This document shows, piece by piece, positions 20,901-28,882 of a stretch of DNA of 64,000 nucleotides. The notes under the pieces were generated by a model. That model was given only the letters and a program-made list of their open reading frames with translations, did no database searches and was not told the origin of the DNA. Position 1 is the first letter of the stretch; each line of letters starts with the position of its first letter. The position numbers were made by a program, and so were the translations under genes. This DNA is from UBA6168 sp039819485 (GTDB taxonomy: Bacteria; Bacteroidota; Bacteroidia; Chitinophagales; Saprospiraceae): positions 1 to 64,000 of the forward strand of contig JBCBRY010000002.1 in the NCBI GenBank assembly GCA_039819485.1, read 5' to 3'.

Positions 20901-23521
20901 TCCACCTGGAAATTTGGGTCCAGCCTGGCTCCTATATTATTCGCCATGCCGTGAGTAATCGGTATGTCACTGATCAACAGGGAGTGATAGCCAAACCTGG
21001 TCAATCCCAAATTATAGACACCTGGTTCCAGTCCTTCAATTTCAAATTTGCCCTCAAAATCCGTACTCGCAGAGGCAATGACTTTCCCATCTTTGATGAC
21101 GTTCACCCCGCCCAGAATGATCGGTCCGTTATTGGAGACATCCTTAACCGACCCTATGAGTTTCAGGTTTTTGGTTCCAGGTGTTCCATTCCCTTCAACT
21201 ACCTCCGCAACACCCAATTGACTGTAATTTAAATGTTTATCAAAGTTCAATGGCGGGCCGTCTTCTGTTTCACCACCTTGGAATAACTGCTGATTGGCAT
21301 ACTTGTCAGGATCAATGTAAGTAGGCAGGACCAATTGGCCGTTCTGCAATTTTCCGGTGCACCACACCTTTCTATCTGGATCAGAATCGAAGCTAATTTG
21401 AAACCTCGGCAAGCTGGCCACCAAGGTATCCATCTCAAATCGTCCATTTTCGTCGGTGACAGCTGTCAGGTTGGATTTTCCGAGCGCGACCTCCAAGCCC
21501 GGCATGGGCCTTCCCAAAACATCGAGCAGTTGTCCTTTGAGTTTTGCCTCTTCTCTTTCATATTTCATCGCTACCGGCTGCTCCCAAAGCGCCTTCGACC
21601 AATCGAAGCGCCGCCAGCCTTGTGTCAGCATCAGGTGGTCCAGCGCCAGCAGTTGATCCTTTTCGGGATGCTTTTCATTTTTATCAAAATAAAAATTTGG
21701 TTCAACGATCTCCCCTTTCAGTTCGCTTTCCAATAAAAGATGGGATAAGATATGTCCCTGCTTGTCATCAGCAAAAGTGAGCAGGTTGTCGTCGGCTACC
21801 GAGAGGGCAAACTGGCCGGGCATGGGCATGCCGCGCTCGTCCGTTACCTTGATGGTCATTGATACTTTTTCACGGGGCAGGTATTTGTCTTTATCGGTAG
21901 TTATTTCGACGTTCAATTTTTTGTGAGGATTCAAAAACACCAACCGTTCAGCCCGGGGTATTTCCTTGCTGTCAAACAAGGTTACCTGGGCCGTGCCGAT
22001 GGGCAAAGTTTTGGTCGGTATTTTAATTAAATGGGCACCCGCACCGGCAGGCAATGTCTGGGTGAAATAAATTTCACTTTGACTGAAGAGCGTCAGGTGC
22101 AATTGCTCGTTTTCCGTCGAATTGATTTCAACCCTCAATTGTTCCTGGTCTGAGTTATCCACGCTGATGGCATACCCCCGCGCCTTTGCTTCCGGCAAAG
22201 TGTAGGTCGTTGAAATACCAGCTGGTTTGGTCAGGTAGGCGAGGTATTTTTGTCCGCTTTCAGGCGTCATCGAAAACGTCCCCATGCCCTGGTGGTAGCT
22301 GCGGAAAGAGGTTATTTTGCGGCCTTCTGCGTCGGTAATGACTCCCTCCACGTCGGCTGGTTTGCCAAATTCGTTCAGTGCCTTAAAAGCGATTTTTCCC
22401 TGCGTGCCCGCAATCGGGTCGCCACCTTCCGGCATGAATTGCAGGTCAATTTTATTCAAAACAATCGGAATGCTCCGGCTGATACTTTCTGTCTGTCCGT
22501 TGTACCCGATGAGGACGTTGAGCAGTCCATCGTTCGTGTCGAGTGTTTTTGGCAAAGTGATTTTTACCAAAGCTCTTCCCCCACCGTCGGTAACGCCCTT
22601 TATTTCCTGAAAGGATTCACCATCGAGGCTGGCCCTTGCCGTAAAATCATGATGGGCCAATGGTTCGTTGGCGAGCGATTGCAGGTCGAGCGTCGCTTCA
22701 ACAAAATCACCCGGGCCGTACGTCTCCCGCTGAAAATCCATTTCCATCCGCAGTCTTGGCAATACACTGGCCTGCACCTGGACGTCCCTTGTGAAAAAAT
22801 CCTCGGTATTGAGCTGCCAGTTGGTGTAGGCTCTTATTTTGTACAGACCTCCGGGCGCTGCTTGGTCCAACTGGAAATCACCGGCGGAGCGCCCGTTCTT
22901 CAGACGAAGGGTTATTTTTTTAGATATGCTGCCGTTGGGAGCCCGTAGCTCTACGTATAAAATTTTGCTTTTCGACAGGTCTTTGAGTGAATTGGCTTTG
23001 CGCAAAAACGCGTTGAACCAAATGGTCTCGCCCGGCTCAAAAAAAGTGCGGTCAAACTGTAGGTAGACTTTTTCGGGGGCATAATATTGATTGAAACGAT
23101 TGAGTTTTTGGGTTAGGTTCTGGAAGAAAGAGGTGTCGTTATTTAACGGTGGGTAGCCTGTCCCGAATTCACTTCGGGAGTGAGCATCTTGTTCCGAATT
23201 TGCTTCGGGGTTGGGTGATGAACTTTTGGTCGAAGGTTCATAGAGGGTTTGACTGGCCTGGTTTTGCAAACCTGTCAGGTCTTGAGCAGTTATTTGAGGC
23301 GTGTTGAAATCCGCCATTGGCGGGTTGGGCTCCTGCCAAAACAGGTAGGCCAAAAACAATAAGAAAGAGATCATGATAAAAATAGTTTTAGTTTTAAAAT
23401 AGCTTCTTTTGGAAGGGGCTTTGCCTTCGAGCAAAGCCTCCATTTTGTCCCACGAACGGGGATTGAAATCGAACTCGTGCCGGTCGAGCTGTTGCTTTAT
23501 ATTTCTAGATGAATGACTCAT
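17981..23521 (-). CDS. Anti-sigma-like / alpha-2-macroglobulin / TonB-plug fusion protein
   Basis: An 1846-residue inner-membrane-anchored protein. Residues 15-34 (HEFDFNPRSWDKMEALLEGK) match the N-terminus of the protein encoded at 31655, which also follows an ECF sigma gene; I read this as a cytoplasmic sigma-binding segment. One helix follows (IFIMISFLLFLAYLFW, about 47-62). The periplasmic part has an MG2-like domain (APEKVYLQFDRTFFEPGETI, from about 140), further macroglobulin domains, two CarboxypepD_reg-like repeats (the second about 787-855), a TonB-plug segment (IKIRGSRANGTDFYIDGVRV, about 978-998), an A2M domain (FRKTVFWKPDLVTD) and the thioester-type motif GGCFEQ with Cys1358 and Gln1361, then an alpha-helical thioester domain and a C-terminal receptor-like domain. 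Macroglobulins trap proteases through the thioester. The gene follows the ECF sigma gene after 63 bp, separated by a perfect palindrome. The sigma-control role is an inference. Confidence 0.85.
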   Translation of the reverse strand: MSHSSRNIKQQLDRHEFDFNPRSWDKMEALLEGKAPSKRSYFKTKTIFIMISFLLFLAYLFWQEPNPPMADFNTPQITAQDLTGLQNQASQTLYEPSTKSSSPNPEANSEQDAHSRSEFGTGYPPLNNDTSFFQNLTQKLNRFNQYYAPEKVYLQFDRTFFEPGETIWFNAFLRKANSLKDLSKSKILYVELRAPNGSISKKITLRLKNGRSAGDFQLDQAAPGGLYKIRAYTNWQLNTEDFFTRDVQVQASVLPRLRMEMDFQRETYGPGDFVEATLDLQSLANEPLAHHDFTARASLDGESFQEIKGVTDGGGRALVKITLPKTLDTNDGLLNVLIGYNGQTESISRSIPIVLNKIDLQFMPEGGDPIAGTQGKIAFKALNEFGKPADVEGVITDAEGRKITSFRSYHQGMGTFSMTPESGQKYLAYLTKPAGISTTYTLPEAKARGYAISVDNSDQEQLRVEINSTENEQLHLTLFSQSEIYFTQTLPAGAGAHLIKIPTKTLPIGTAQVTLFDSKEIPRAERLVFLNPHKKLNVEITTDKDKYLPREKVSMTIKVTDERGMPMPGQFALSVADDNLLTFADDKQGHILSHLLLESELKGEIVEPNFYFDKNEKHPEKDQLLALDHLMLTQGWRRFDWSKALWEQPVAMKYEREEAKLKGQLLDVLGRPMPGLEVALGKSNLTAVTDENGRFEMDTLVASLPRFQISFDSDPDRKVWCTGKLQNGQLVLPTYIDPDKYANQQLFQGGETEDGPPLNFDKHLNYSQLGVAEVVEGNGTPGTKNLKLIGSVKDVSNNGPIILGGVNVIKDGKVIASASTDFEGKFEIEGLEPGVYNLGLTRFGYHSLLISDIPITHGMANNIGARLDPNFQVEEIVVRYQKPLVSKDETTQGKVFSSETVILPAKKRQKKKKNKKRKELSSQLALKGQASSIGFGGLDQQLSQRQQAQDRTVSEKIKSLPTRNVNELASLGAGAKPLDDQIKIRGSRANGTDFYIDGVRVFGNTAIPAQSIEELESVQLGGTPAAFANEAELGGRVPANIRGQGNRGKMDARILRPTPFALSEKKEPNEDLDFDMAAQVNVDGQIGKKLKLNTNFPNQPRFNFDNVAAPGYNVTYDFHLPRQFYAPKYEVEREQPAASHQRTDFRKTVFWKPDLVTDRNGIATVEFYCTDAITTFEATVEGLGMDGGVGRGTQRFYTQLPFGMDVKIPTHLLSGDQLVLPLTLMNHTAQQLDGTLQIKTPEGFSLETQMPAGISLEAGETRTVFPTFKIGFEAQSGDLTVNFEAAGRKDAFTKPVKVQPRGFPVHQVFSGNQPQQSFAAEVNDPVENSLSATFTVYPSILSELTSGLEKIIRQPGGCFEQTSSSNYPNVLVMNLLDKTGHTNPELVKQTNNHLEHGYNRLKTFEVPDGGFDWFGNPPGHEALTAYGLLQFVDMKKVYPVEQSLIDRTAKWLLTRRDGQGSWKSDRRGLHSWKRKSPIADAYINWAMTEAGFGDQVKPEIEKTLKAANTSQDPYLLALAANILINQNDGRAGQLLAQLAELQAKDGSWTGLTHSMTRSKGKNLAVETTSLAVLAFLKAPELQIAEDGKWTPTQLVSRAVDYLASSKTHYGFGSTQATVLALKALVKHAENTAARTDVGPVAIVVNGQTVAEQTIPANKNEPVVFAGLADYFTEGKNQVKVKFADRKNTPPYDLSVSYHTRQPASNPDCALKLNTRLVSSDSPVAADRPMSAVKMGETVRLTTTITNQKEDVVFNPIAIVGLPAGLGVQPWQVKEMQERNLFDFYEISEDRIVFYFRHLEGQATKNIHLDLKAEIPGTFEAPASSAYLYYENDAVVWDKPGRVEVGN

Positions 23522-23548
23522 TGTTAACTTTTCTAATCTTGGTTTAGA

Positions 23549-23576
23549 CCTGTCATTTTTTTAAAAAAATGACAGG
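23549..23576. promoter_or_regulatory. Perfect 28-bp palindrome between sigma gene and macroglobulin fusion
   Basis: CCTGTCATTTTTTT and its exact complement AAAAAAATGACAGG meet with no spacer. It lies between the ECF sigma stop and the fusion-protein start on the same strand. It could be an attenuator that lowers the downstream gene relative to sigma, or a protein-binding site. The A/T core gives a run of T after a weak GC stem on either strand. Confidence 0.45.
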
Positions 23577-23584
23577 CCTGCTCC

Positions 23585-24193
23585 TTAAAACAGCCTACTC
23601 AAAAAGGCCAGTTTCAGGGGTCGTTCCTGCACCGGTTTTTCTTCGGCGGCAATCCATTTCCGCAATTGTTTTTTTGCTGCCGCCAGGTGCCATTTAGAGG
23701 TATTGATATTAATGTCAAGCATCTCCGATATTTCACGGTGGGTATACCCTTCAATCACATTCAGGGAAAAAACAGTACGGCTTGTTGGTGGCAACTGCTG
23801 AATCAGCCGGTACAGGTCTTCCGCATATAAATTTTCCACCGCCTGCGCTTCGAACGTCACGTCCTGCTCGCTGTCGAAATCCATTATCTGGCGGTACTTG
23901 ACTTTTGAACGCACATAGTCAATGGCCGTCCTAAGGGTGATGGTGGCCATCCATCCTTTCAATGCACCTGTTTCTTCGTAGGCTTCTATTTTTTGGAAAA
24001 TTTTTAAAAAGGCCCGGTTCAACACATCTTCCGCCTCATCCCGGTGGGCCGTATAACGCATGCAGACACCCAGCAACTGACCATAATAACGCTGGTACAG
24101 GTACTTTTGAGCGAGCCTGTTTTGCTGCTGACACCCTGCTATGAGTTGGGAGTCGCTGCTTTGTTCTGTGTATACTTTTGGTAGCATCCGCAT
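23585..24193 (-). CDS. ECF RNA polymerase sigma factor (sigma-70 family)
   Basis: A 202-residue ECF sigma factor. Region 2 spans about 24-95 (LAQKYLYQRYYGQLLGVCMR, then DEAEDVLNRAFLKIFQKIEA, then ALKGWMATITLRTAIDYVRS), the part that binds core polymerase and the -10 element. Region 4 spans about 125-190, with LPPTSRTVFSLNVIEGYTHR and EISEMLDININTSKWHLAAAKKQL forming the helix-turn-helix for the -35 element. ECF factors are held inactive by a membrane anti-sigma factor until a signal arrives. The next gene (17981-23521) begins with an anti-sigma-like segment and a membrane helix, so it is the probable partner. The start could be ATG 24193 or 24187. It is divergent from tonB across a 387-bp region. 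Confidence 0.92.
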   Translation of the reverse strand: MRMLPKVYTEQSSDSQLIAGCQQQNRLAQKYLYQRYYGQLLGVCMRYTAHRDEAEDVLNRAFLKIFQKIEAYEETGALKGWMATITLRTAIDYVRSKVKYRQIMDFDSEQDVTFEAQAVENLYAEDLYRLIQQLPPTSRTVFSLNVIEGYTHREISEMLDININTSKWHLAAAKKQLRKWIAAEEKPVQERPLKLAFLSRLF

Positions 24194-24580
24194 GTAATTA
24201 GGACAACGAGGGGAGTGGTTGTCTTAGTTGGTCATTTAAATTATTTTTTGGATGCGGGATGATATAAGATTACATAAACCGAGAGTAGCACCCCTAATTT
24301 TCCGGCGACAGCCGAGGATTTACTTCCTTGGATTGGATGCGGGCGCAGGACTGTGCCCTGCACCCGCGCCTGATTATATTTTACAAAGTTCCGAACAGTT
24401 CTAATGGTCAGCTTGCCTTTTCTCTTTGCCACAAATCCGCACGGCTGCTGCACTGCCCAAAAAAATTCGCCCGTGACAAATCTCACCCTACGATCCTGAC
24501 AAAACGCATTTCCTGCACACAATTTACTGCCGAGATTGCAAACGAGTTCTTAAATATACTTAACGCAAAATCGGTTAAAA
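24194..24580. other. Divergent regulatory region between ECF sigma and tonB
   Basis: A 387-bp region without a credible gene. It holds one hairpin, GCGGGCGCAGG (24339-24349) with CCTGCACCCGC (24357-24367), one mismatch, loop ACTGTGC. Both promoters must lie here; I could not identify either with confidence. The reading frame from 24328 that overlaps tonB is out of frame with it and has no protein-like features. Confidence 0.5.
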
Positions 24581-25489
24581 ATGAATATCGAATATTCCAC
24601 CTCGACCGCGATACTCCTTTCCTTAGGAACAGTTTTCTTAACGATAGCTTTGATCGCCTTTATGCGGAGATACTTCGCAAACAAAGACCCACAAAAAATT
24701 TCAGCATTAAATAAAGAAGCCGGCAATTCTTTCTCTGTCGCTACTCGCAATAAGTATCCAGAGGTCGATGTCTTCGCCTTCCGCAGTTCCTTCCTCGGAT
24801 TTGGATTGGCCGTTGCCATGGGCCTGATGATCGTCGCCTTTAGCTGGACCACCCGCGAAACAATGGTAGACACCGATGCACTGCTGGCAGACTTTGCCGA
24901 CGAGATCGAAATGGAGACACCACGTACGATGGAACCACCTCCACCACCGCCTCCACCGCCACCAACCCCCACTGCCCTGCAAATCGTTGAAACCGATGTA
25001 GATATTGAAACCATCGAATTCGAAGACATGAGCATCAGTGAGGATACCGAGCTGGAAGGCGCCGTGGCACCTCCTAAGAGAGAAGTGGCACCGCCACCGC
25101 CACCGCCTCCACCGCCACCAGCACCTGAGAACAAAGAGATTTTCCGGATTGTAGAAGAACAACCTACTTTCAAAGGATGTGAAAGCGTCACCAACAAGGC
25201 CGAGCGCCAGAAATGTGCAGAAGCAAAACTGATGGAATTCATCTACGAAGAAATCCAATACCCTTCTACCGCCAGGGAAAACAACATTCAGGGAACAGTC
25301 GTCATACAGTTCGTTGTCGAAACGGACGGGCGGGTTTCCAACGTCAACATAGTCAGGGAGATCGGCGGCGGATGTGGAAAAGAGGCTGCACGGGTCATCC
25401 AAAAGATGCCCGCATGGAACCCTGGCAAACAAAGAGGACGGGCCGTAAGGGTCATGTTCACCCTGCCAGTGAAGTTCAAACTGGCCTGA
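24581..25489 (+). CDS. tonB: TonB energy-transducer protein
   Basis: A 302-residue TonB, which carries energy from the inner-membrane ExbB/ExbD motor to outer-membrane receptors. Two hydrophobic helices are seen near the N-terminus (ILLSLGTVFLTIALIAFMRR at about 9-28 and LGFGLAVAMGLMIVAFSW at about 69-86), the second followed by an acidic segment. Two runs of exactly ten prolines flank an acidic spacer, and these would need EF-P for translation. The C-terminal TonB domain (about 205-302) has IQYPSTARENNIQGTVVIQF, VETDGRVSNVNIVREIGGGC and MPAWNPGKQRGRAVRVMFTL, the standard Bacteroidota form. Start ATG 24581. The divergent neighbours are an ECF sigma gene and a macroglobulin with a TonB plug, so this TonB may serve that protein. 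A strong terminator follows at 25542. Confidence 0.93.
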   Translation: MNIEYSTSTAILLSLGTVFLTIALIAFMRRYFANKDPQKISALNKEAGNSFSVATRNKYPEVDVFAFRSSFLGFGLAVAMGLMIVAFSWTTRETMVDTDALLADFADEIEMETPRTMEPPPPPPPPPPTPTALQIVETDVDIETIEFEDMSISEDTELEGAVAPPKREVAPPPPPPPPPPAPENKEIFRIVEEQPTFKGCESVTNKAERQKCAEAKLMEFIYEEIQYPSTARENNIQGTVVIQFVVETDGRVSNVNIVREIGGGCGKEAARVIQKMPAWNPGKQRGRAVRVMFTLPVKFKLA

Positions 25490-25541
25490 CCTGTTGAGGA
25501 TTTTATTTAAGCGATACTTTTAATAGTCGGATAACTATGCA

Positions 25542-25578
25542 TACCGGGTCAAGCATGACGCTTGATCCGGTATTTTTT
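25542..25578 (+). terminator. Intrinsic terminator after tonB
   Basis: A 13-bp stem TACCGGGTCAAGC / GCTTGATCCGGTA with loop ATGAC, followed by TTTTTT. It lies 53 bp after the tonB stop and just before the convergent FG-GAP gene's stop. Confidence 0.8.
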
Positions 25579-25580
25579 CA

Positions 25581-27365
25581 TCAAAACACAATCAACACCT
25601 CTCCCGCCATCGATCCATCACCACTAATTTTTAAGATATAAGTCCCCGCTTCCACACCGATATGTTTCACATCAATTGTTTTTTCAAAATATCCGGGCGA
25701 AATATTGTTAAAATTATTTTCCCAGAGAACCTGCCCGGTGGTATCCATTAATTGTAATGTTAAATTATTGATGGAAGTTGTTGGATTGAACGATAAAACA
25801 AAGTGATCAGAAACAGGGTTTGGTGATATTTTTATGTCCCACTTTTCAAGAAAGGATAAATCTATGACCGGAGTGGTCAAACCTTCGGTTATGGTCAAAA
25901 ATTGATTGGCCGGCACATCGAACAAAGTGGTGTCAAGGCCACAGGCAAATTGAACGTGCAATTCTTTTACGACCGTAGCATCGCCTAATCCAAAATGCGC
26001 ATACATCCCATTCTGCCCACAATAACCCGACTGCGCACTGATGTCCCGCAACTGCGTGGTTTCCTCGCCGTTGATATCGGCAGTGACAGATACCCTCGCA
26101 CCGATGGCAGAGCGGTTAACGGTGGTGCCGACCGGTTTTATTTTCAACCAATTATTTCCATTCCCTATATTTTTATAAAATAGATTTTCCGACGGGGAAG
26201 CTCCCGAAGTGTTCTTACAAGTGGCAATGCCAAGGTCCAAAAAACCATCGTTGTTGATATCGCCCCAGGCGGCGCCATAGCTGCACGGCGTATTCAAATC
26301 CTCAATAGCTTCAAGGTTTCTGTTGAAATTCCCGTTGCCATCATTTTCATATAAAAAATTAACGGTGTTGCCGCTGCAATAACCATTTGACACGACCAGG
26401 TCCAAATCACCATCATTGTCGTAATCACCAAAATTGGAACCATAGGAACAGCCTCCATCTGTTACCAGGTCGCCGCTGGTTATTTCCGTAAATGTGGCAT
26501 CGCCATTATTGGTAAAAAGCTGGTTTTTTTGCTCCCCAAAATAAGCCGCATTGGTCACAAACAGATCCAGGTCGCCATCGTTATCCACATCGCCCCAACT
26601 GCTGCTCATGGTACTGAGGCTACTTTGGCTGGGTGCAAAAGGTGCCAGGGAAAAATTGCCGTTTCCGTCGTTCCGATAAAGATTGTCCGCCTGGTTAGCT
26701 TCATTGCTGACGAATAAATCCAGGTCACAGTCATTGTCATAATCTACCCAGTTCACAGAGCGGGACGCGCGGGCCTGCACCACAAATCCACCAGAAATTA
26801 TTTTCGTGAAATTTCCATTGCCTTCATTTTTATAATAAAAATTCTTCAGTGGGGTCCCGTTTAAATTTGTTGAATTGGACACATATAAATCCAGGTCACC
26901 ATCGCCATCGGGATCGCCCCAGGCTGCCGTTTCAGAATAGGAGTTTTCCAGTGAAGGTGCTGCATCGCCAACATATTGAAAAGTACCATCGCCATTTCCC
27001 AAATAAAAATAATTTAATGCACCATACCAGGTAACGACGGCGGCATCAAGGCTGCCATCATTATCCATATCGGCAAAAGAAGCCCCGTCGAAAGGCGCCG
27101 CATGGGAGACAATGTCACCGGAATTTATTTGGATAAAATTTCCTGATCCATCATTTAAAAAGAATAAATTCGGAGTCCCCGGACTTGCACCATTGGTCAC
27201 AAAAATATCATCCCAGCCATCATTGTTCACATCAATAAAATTGACACTGCGGCTATCGGTGGGCGTGTTGACCAGGGGACTGTTTCCTATTTTTTCAAAT
27301 AATATCTGTGAAAAAATATTCAGCGTAAAAAAGAAGAAAAAAAAGAAAGTGATTTTGATTTTCAT
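25581..27365 (-). CDS. Secreted FG-GAP/VCBS beta-propeller with ASPIC/UnbV domain and T9SS sorting domain
   Basis: A 594-residue secreted protein. The signal peptide includes a run of seven Phe (ITFFFFFFFTLNIFS). From about residue 30 to 390 there are repeated blades of the form D-x-D-x-D-G-D-x-D-L, for example FIDVNNDGWDDIFVTNGASP, NWVDYDNDCDLDLFVSNEAN and NFGDYDNDGDLDLVVSNGYC; these are calcium-binding FG-GAP/VCBS repeats forming a propeller. A C-terminal ASPIC/UnbV domain follows (NWLKIKPVGTTVNRSAIGAR to NQFLTITEG, about 395-485). The last 85 residues (WDIKISPNPVSDHFVLSFNP to GEVLIVF) form a T9SS type A sorting domain. Proteins of this kind are surface-exposed and probably bind glycans or other proteins; the ligand is unknown. 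A single gene, convergent with tonB. Confidence 0.9.
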   Translation of the reverse strand: MKIKITFFFFFFFTLNIFSQILFEKIGNSPLVNTPTDSRSVNFIDVNNDGWDDIFVTNGASPGTPNLFFLNDGSGNFIQINSGDIVSHAAPFDGASFADMDNDGSLDAAVVTWYGALNYFYLGNGDGTFQYVGDAAPSLENSYSETAAWGDPDGDGDLDLYVSNSTNLNGTPLKNFYYKNEGNGNFTKIISGGFVVQARASRSVNWVDYDNDCDLDLFVSNEANQADNLYRNDGNGNFSLAPFAPSQSSLSTMSSSWGDVDNDGDLDLFVTNAAYFGEQKNQLFTNNGDATFTEITSGDLVTDGGCSYGSNFGDYDNDGDLDLVVSNGYCSGNTVNFLYENDGNGNFNRNLEAIEDLNTPCSYGAAWGDINNDGFLDLGIATCKNTSGASPSENLFYKNIGNGNNWLKIKPVGTTVNRSAIGARVSVTADINGEETTQLRDISAQSGYCGQNGMYAHFGLGDATVVKELHVQFACGLDTTLFDVPANQFLTITEGLTTPVIDLSFLEKWDIKISPNPVSDHFVLSFNPTTSINNLTLQLMDTTGQVLWENNFNNISPGYFEKTIDVKHIGVEAGTYILKISGDGSMAGEVLIVF

Positions 27366-27411
27366 AATTTAATTTTTTAATCATTATTTATTTCAATTCG
27401 CCTGAACAATT

Positions 27412-27482
27412 CCTCCCCCGCCCCCTCCAGAGGGGGAGAAAAGAACGTGCCCATCTCTCCCTCTGGAGGGGGCGGGGGGAGG
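27412..27482. repeat. C/G-rich palindromic repeat (copy P3)
   Basis: CCTCCCCCGCCCCCTCCAGA and the complementary CTCTGGAGGGGGCGGGGGGA, then GG, enclose an AAAAGAACGTGCCC loop. It is 46 bp upstream of the FG-GAP gene start and about 250 bp before the LytS-like gene. The outer arms seen in P2 are absent. Confidence 0.8.
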
Positions 27483-27732
27483 AAAAACTTTTAAACTGAA
27501 ACGCTTTAAAAAATTAACCTTCCGAGCATTTTTTAAAGCCTGATTTTTGAGGCAAATTTATTTTTATGCCCACCGCTATTTCTATTTTTTATAAGAACGC
27601 TGGCCTTGTTTTTCCATACAACCAAAACCATTGAACCGATACCGTTCATCGGTTGCAAACTGTTGAATTCATACAATAAACAGTCGATTAAATTGAAATT
27701 ATGGATTCGGTAAAATAATTGCGAATTTTACG

Positions 27733-27770
27733 GCAGCGGTGTTGCCGTTTGCAAACGGCAACACCGCTGC
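27733..27770. promoter_or_regulatory. Perfect 38-bp palindrome before the LytS-like kinase gene
   Basis: GCAGCGGTGTTGCCGTTTG meets its exact complement CAAACGGCAACACCGCTGC with no spacer. It ends 7 bases before ATG 27778. As RNA it would form a long hairpin covering the ribosome approach; as DNA it is a good dimer-binding site. No second copy was seen in the window. Confidence 0.5.
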
Positions 27771-27777
27771 TTTGCCA

Positions 27778-28866
27778 ATGAACAAAAGAGTATTATTACA
27801 TATCGGGTTCTGGATTTTTTATTCTATTTACAATGGATATTTATCTGTGCCACTCTCCGGTACCAGTTTTGCCGAACTTTCTATGTGGGAACGTTTTGAG
27901 GTAGGCTATTTAACGGAAATGATTTTATTGACGGTAAAAATACCGGCTGTTTATTTAGTACTCTATGCTTTTTTGCCAAAGAGTTTTGCAAGCAAAAAAA
28001 TCGGCATTTTTGCAGTACAGTTTTTCCTGACGGCAATGGTCGCCACTACGTTAAGTCGCTGGATGTGGCATTCATTTATTTATGAAAACATTTATCAAAT
28101 TGACCCGCCCGCAGAGGCATCCAGTATTTTGGTAGCAATTTTCCGCTGGATGTTTTCTTCCATTGAAATATGGATGTTGCTGGGCATAGCAGTGGCCATT
28201 AAATTATTTCGGCTGCGCCTGCAAACTGTCCAACGCGAAAAAATTCTGATTGAAGAAAAGCTCCAATCCGAATTAAAATTCCTGCGCGCCCAGACCAACC
28301 CTCATTTTTTATTTAATACCCTAAATAATTTATACCACCTTGCCAGAAAAAAAAGCGAAAATACCGCCGATGCTATTTTAAAATTATCGGGCCTGATGCG
28401 CTATTTATTGTATGAAAGTTCGGTGAGCAATATTCCCATTGCAAAAGAAATAAAATTAATCCGGGACTACATTGAGCTGGAAAAATTGCGGTACAGCGAG
28501 CGCCTGTCCATCGATTTTAAAATAGAGGTGGACAACGAAGCCCAACTGATTGCTCCATTATTGCTGATGCCTTTTGTAGAGAATGCTTTTAAGCACGGCG
28601 CATCGGAGAGTACGGGCAACATTTGGGTACATATTTTCTTAAAAGTAAAAAACAATGCGTTGGAATTTTCGGTAAAAAACTCAAAAGACACTGACCTGAA
28701 AATAAAGACCAAAGGAATCGGACTAAAGAATGTCAAAAGGCAACTGGACTTAATTTATCCAGCACATAAATTGGAAATAAAAAATGGAGCCCAGGAGTTT
28801 ATGGTATTTTTAAAAATTCCTAAGTTGGTGCGGACGGTGAGCCCGCTACCTCAAATGGCGGACTGA
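27778..28866 (+). CDS. LytS/YehU-type sensor histidine kinase
   Basis: A 362-residue membrane histidine kinase of the LytS (His_kinase) family. Four hydrophobic helices fill residues 1-155 (for example VLLHIGFWIFYSIYNGYLSV and IGIFAVQFFLTAMVATTL). A short coiled coil (LQTVQREKILIEEKLQSELK) leads to the phosphoacceptor box FLRAQTNPHFLFNTLNNLYH, with His in NPHFLFN. The ATP-binding part shows APLLLMPFVENAFKHGAS (N box) and TKGIGLKNVKRQLDLIY (G box). It phosphorylates a LytTR response regulator, almost certainly the product of the next gene 17 bp downstream. I chose ATG 27778 because it begins a typical MNKRVLLHIGFW start; a GTG at 27739 lies inside a perfect palindrome. The signal is unknown. 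Confidence 0.9.
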   Translation: MNKRVLLHIGFWIFYSIYNGYLSVPLSGTSFAELSMWERFEVGYLTEMILLTVKIPAVYLVLYAFLPKSFASKKIGIFAVQFFLTAMVATTLSRWMWHSFIYENIYQIDPPAEASSILVAIFRWMFSSIEIWMLLGIAVAIKLFRLRLQTVQREKILIEEKLQSELKFLRAQTNPHFLFNTLNNLYHLARKKSENTADAILKLSGLMRYLLYESSVSNIPIAKEIKLIRDYIELEKLRYSERLSIDFKIEVDNEAQLIAPLLLMPFVENAFKHGASESTGNIWVHIFLKVKNNALEFSVKNSKDTDLKIKTKGIGLKNVKRQLDLIYPAHKLEIKNGAQEFMVFLKIPKLVRTVSPLPQMAD

Positions 28867-28882
28867 CCGCCTGCGTTACGAT

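Noticed and set aside
22250..22948. A 232-residue + strand frame inside the macroglobulin gene
   Set aside because: Antisense shadow of a long gene with strong domain evidence.
24328..24714. A 128-residue frame overlapping the tonB start
   Set aside because: It is in another frame, lacks motifs, and covers the region that should hold the tonB promoter.
24550..25242. Glycine-rich frame on the minus strand opposite tonB
   Set aside because: The Gly runs are the antisense of the Pro codons; tonB is the credible gene.
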